From NCBI GenBank assembly GCA_910578835.1, contig CAJTSK010000033.1, forward strand, positions 1 to 26,393: DNA of 26,393 bases, given 5' to 3'. Source of the DNA: an uncultured Muribaculum sp. (GTDB taxonomy: Bacteria > Bacteroidota > Bacteroidia > Bacteroidales > Muribaculaceae). Positions 24,266-26,393 of this stretch are shown in pieces. A program made the position numbers and the translations under genes. The notes below the pieces were generated by a model that was not told where the DNA came from, did no database searches, and saw only the letters and a program-made list of their open reading frames with translations. Within the stretch, counting starts at the first letter, position 1. Each line of letters begins with the position of its first letter.

Positions 24266-24478
24266 CTTATCATCAAAAACTCTGCAAAATTCATAGACCA
24301 TTACAAATATTTAAGTAATTTTGTCTTCAGTGAGTATAGCAACAAGAATATTGGTTTGTAATTCAGCACTATAAATTTAACGTATTTATCGCTATTGCTC
24401 CAATTTTTTCAAGCAATTAATTATCACCAAACTTACGCTATTTAATTCAGAAAATGTTGGTCAATAAACCTTACAATT

Positions 24479-25582
24479 ATGGCAAATACAGACAATAAAC
24501 CGGCATTTGTGAAACGTGATACCATTATTGCGGGTAAAGAGTATGCAGGTTTGTTAAGTTCGTTAAAAGAGCGATTCCGCAAATCACAGATAAAGGCGGC
24601 CATTAAGGTCAACACATTTATGCTGGAATACTATTGGTATATGGGTCGAGATATTTCAAGACTTCATGAAGCCGCTAAATGGGGAAGTGCGTTCTTTGAT
24701 TGTCTTAGCCTTGACCTCAAGGCAGCTTTCCCTGGTCAGACAGGTTTCTCCGTTACCAACATTAAATATGCGAAACGATGGTATGAATTTTATAATCAAG
24801 ACGATACAATTCGTCAACAAGTTGTTGACGAATTAGAAATGCCAGCGGATTTTGGTCTGATTCCTTGGGGACACCATATCGAAATTTTCACTCGTAGCAA
24901 ATCTGTTAGCGAGGCTTTTTTCTATATCGATGAAACCATACGTAATAGTTGGAGCCGGACGGCACTTTGTGCAGAAATAGACAATAACCGATACTCCAAA
25001 CAAGGACACGCCATTACCAACTTCGATGAAAAGTTGCCGGCTCCTTATAGCGGTCTCGCAAAAGCAATATTGAAAAGTCCATATGATTTCAGATTTATCG
25101 ACAAAAAGATTACGACCGAGAGACAATTGGAAGATGAACTTGCTACTAACATCACCCGATTTCTGCTTGAATTAGGTCAGGGATTCGCTTATGTTGGCCG
25201 TCAGATGGAATTGAAAATGCCGGGGGGTCAGACATTCATCCCGGATATGATTTTCTATCATACAAAGCTCAAATCATACATCGTATGTGAGTTGAAAGTT
25301 GTACCGTTTATCCCGGATTTTGCCGGAAAATTGAATTTTTATGTTTCAGCAGTTGACGAACTTATGAAACAGCCTGATGACAATCCGACAATAGGATTGC
25401 TGATATGCAAATCGAAAGATGACACAGTGGTTGAATGGTCGTTTCGAGGAATGAACCAACCACTCGGAATAGCCGAATATCAGCTTAAAGAATTCATTTC
25501 TGAGAAAGCGGCAAAGCTTTTACCTTCAGAGTCTGAATTACAAAATATCATAGACACCTATGATGCAGCATCAGATGACTGA
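24479..25582 (+). CDS. YhcG-type PD-(D/E)XK nuclease (DUF1016 family)
   Basis: The 367-residue protein matches the YhcG (DUF1016) family: an N-terminal helical DNA-binding-like region at about 20-190 (FMLEYYWYMGRDISR, FSVTNIKYAKRWYEFY, IPWGHHIEIF, SWSRTALCAEID) and a C-terminal PD-(D/E)XK nuclease domain. The active-site pattern is seen as FIPDMIFYH near 257-265 and CELKV near 274-278, preceded by an early helix with conserved Glu (LEDELATNITRFLLELG). The family is common in mobile and defence regions, often next to restriction-modification genes; its substrate is not settled. Here no methylase or specificity subunit is nearby. The gene is visibly AT-richer than the core genes to the left, which suggests transfer. 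The ATG at 24479 is followed by the usual short polar lead. A small exported-protein gene starts 34 bp downstream. Confidence 0.9.
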   Translation: MANTDNKPAFVKRDTIIAGKEYAGLLSSLKERFRKSQIKAAIKVNTFMLEYYWYMGRDISRLHEAAKWGSAFFDCLSLDLKAAFPGQTGFSVTNIKYAKRWYEFYNQDDTIRQQVVDELEMPADFGLIPWGHHIEIFTRSKSVSEAFFYIDETIRNSWSRTALCAEIDNNRYSKQGHAITNFDEKLPAPYSGLAKAILKSPYDFRFIDKKITTERQLEDELATNITRFLLELGQGFAYVGRQMELKMPGGQTFIPDMIFYHTKLKSYIVCELKVVPFIPDFAGKLNFYVSAVDELMKQPDDNPTIGLLICKSKDDTVVEWSFRGMNQPLGIAEYQLKEFISEKAAKLLPSESELQNIIDTYDAASDD

Positions 25583-25616
25583 GAATTTCAAAATCAGAAT
25601 TACGACATATAATCGC

Positions 25617-26255
25617 ATGAATATAAATAGATCAATTTTTACTATTGTTTTTGCTGCGGCGACGCTTTTTTCCATGGCAGCTGGTCACGGAAAGCCGAAT
25701 CATACCGTTACCGTGAAATTCAAAGAATATACTGAAAACACGGAGATTGCAAGTATTCTCAGTCTTTTGGACGCGTCGCAGGTTAAAGCTACGCTTTATG
25801 CAGATTCAATTGACGCATCATATTATGAAATCTGGATGGTTGAGCAAAGCGACAACGACAGCAAACGTACAAAAATAGGATACAAACTCATAGAGCCTGA
25901 TTCAACACAAATCATATTTACATCTCTCCCGAAAGACTCTCTAAATGCTGTATTTTCGTTGTCTCGTCTTTCCTCCGGCGCTCCACGTGTGACGACAAGC
26001 ATCGTAACCGCCAATCATTTATTAATCGGATGTGACTATGAATGGGAGTTCAGCAAAAATGACACAATACCGTTGGTTGTATATTCTACCGGAATCCACC
26101 GTAAATATGATCTCGGTAACGGACAGATTCTTGACGGGTTTGATATATGTGGACTTAGGTACTCAAAAGTCAGACCTTCCAACTGGAAAGAAGAATATGG
26201 ACTCTCTGATTACCTTTACTTCGAGGCAATACCGGTCAAAGAGATTTACTATTAA
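25617..26255 (+). CDS. Small exported protein of unknown function
   Basis: Not recognised. The frame is open from 25560, overlapping the nuclease gene end, but ATG at 25617 is preferred because it directly starts a signal peptide (NINRSIFTIVFAAATLFSMAAG) and removes the overlap, giving 212 residues. There is no lipobox Cys, so soluble periplasmic or secreted is expected. The mature part alternates strands (TVTVKFKEY, VKATLYADSI, TQIIFTSLP, EWEFSKNDTIPLVVY, YLYFEAIPVKEIYY) and is likely all-beta. It lacks the C-terminal tail of the other exported proteins here. It is AT-rich like the nuclease gene and could share its transcript; the hairpin at 26273-26315 closes the unit. A link in function between the two is speculative. 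Confidence 0.7.
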   Translation: MNINRSIFTIVFAAATLFSMAAGHGKPNHTVTVKFKEYTENTEIASILSLLDASQVKATLYADSIDASYYEIWMVEQSDNDSKRTKIGYKLIEPDSTQIIFTSLPKDSLNAVFSLSRLSSGAPRVTTSIVTANHLLIGCDYEWEFSKNDTIPLVVYSTGIHRKYDLGNGQILDGFDICGLRYSKVRPSNWKEEYGLSDYLYFEAIPVKEIYY

Positions 26256-26272
26256 AACCCGGTTAGATGAAA

Positions 26273-26315
26273 AGAGCCGGTTCGACAGTTAAATATTTCG
26301 TGTCGAACCGGCTTT
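26273..26315 (+). terminator. Terminator after the nuclease/exported-protein pair
   Basis: A 13-bp perfect stem (AGCCGGTTCGACA at 26275-26287 with TGTCGAACCGGCT at 26301-26313) extends by a G-T and an A-T pair, has a 13-nt loop, and is followed by only a short T run. It begins 17 bp after the stop at 26255. Confidence 0.7.
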
Positions 26316-26331
26316 AAGAGCTTGTTTAATA
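26315..26331 (+). repeat. 17-bp repeat, copy 2
   Basis: An exact, same-orientation copy of the 17-mer at 12719-12735, starting in the last bases of the terminator hairpin. Here it has no gene directly after it within the window. Confidence 0.6.
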
Positions 26332-26357
26332 TTAAGAGTTATTACTGTCCGCTAAAC

Positions 26358-26376
26358 TTTTTTAGATTCTAAAAAA
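26358..26376. repeat. AT-rich inverted repeat at the right edge
   Basis: TTTTTTAG (26358-26365) and CTAAAAAA (26369-26376) form an 8-bp inverted repeat with an ATT loop. It may be a bidirectional terminator or part of an element whose rest lies beyond the window. Sequence after 26376 shows nothing further. Confidence 0.4.
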
Positions 26377-26393
26377 TTAGGGCTGGCACCTAT

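Larger units (their letters stand above)
24056..24478. other. 423-bp AT-rich spacer with embedded hairpin cluster
   Basis: No convincing gene. The left end holds the promoter of the minus-strand exported protein. The middle has the GC-rich hairpin cluster at 24211-24265 and an AT-rich inverted repeat (CAAAATT at 24285-24291 with AATTTTG at 24317-24323). The right end, next to the YhcG-type gene, is A/T-rich without a consensus -7 box. A 70-codon open frame at 24149-24361 runs through the hairpins and is probably not a gene. Confidence 0.5.

Noticed and set aside
24149..24361. 70-codon open frame upstream of the YhcG-type gene
   Set aside because: It runs through the GC-rich palindromes, has no promoter box at a sensible distance, and its translation is Arg/His/Lys-mixed with no recognisable pattern; more likely structured non-coding DNA.
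26341..26393. Terminal inverted repeat of an insertion sequence at the right edge
   Set aside because: The look of the sequence is suggestive, but no transposase or matching second end is in the window, so no element is called.

Overview
The window looks like chromosome from a member of the Bacteroidales, most likely a gut Muribaculaceae-type bacterium (inference). The grounds are the protein families, the Sec-exported proteins with a type IX-secretion-like C-terminal tail, the lack of Shine-Dalgarno signals, and repeated upstream boxes matching the Bacteroidetes -7 consensus TAnnTTTG, two of them with a TTTG box exactly 20 nt upstream. No tRNA, rRNA, CRISPR array or transposase gene was seen.

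Left part (1-4876, + strand): two large exported proteins in tandem, the second with an Omp28/thioredoxin-like CGWC domain, then a strong terminator and a membrane O-acyltransferase with its own promoter. Middle-left (4881-10931, - strand): a housekeeping run read right to left, namely a fused SpmA/SpmB-type membrane protein, ybeY, mnmG, apt and uvrC. Between mnmG and apt lies a full 16-bp match to the chromosomal partition site parS, which suggests the origin-proximal part of the chromosome. Middle (11204-13459, + strand): an AlkD-like DNA glycosylase overlapping an LPS-core-type glycosyltransferase, then a Kdo/WaaP-like kinase. Next (13469-18459, - strand): comM, a WalJ-like metallo-beta-lactamase protein, an RsmI-like methyltransferase and an ammonium transporter. 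carB (18797-22003, + strand) diverges from the transporter across a 337-bp spacer.

Right part (22004-26393): carB and a third tailed exported protein end in two separate, oppositely oriented terminators. Beyond that the DNA becomes AT-richer and looks accessory: a 423-bp spacer with a compact GC-rich hairpin cluster, an orphan YhcG-type PD-(D/E)XK nuclease, a small exported protein of unknown function, a terminator, and an edge carrying a 17-bp sequence that also occurs upstream of the Kdo-kinase-like gene.

Functionally the window mixes core functions (nucleotide excision repair, purine salvage, tRNA and rRNA maturation, carbamoyl phosphate synthesis, ammonium uptake) with envelope and secreted functions. 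The items most worth a second look are the parS site, the C-terminal tail shared by three exported proteins, and the hairpin-plus-nuclease region near the right end.
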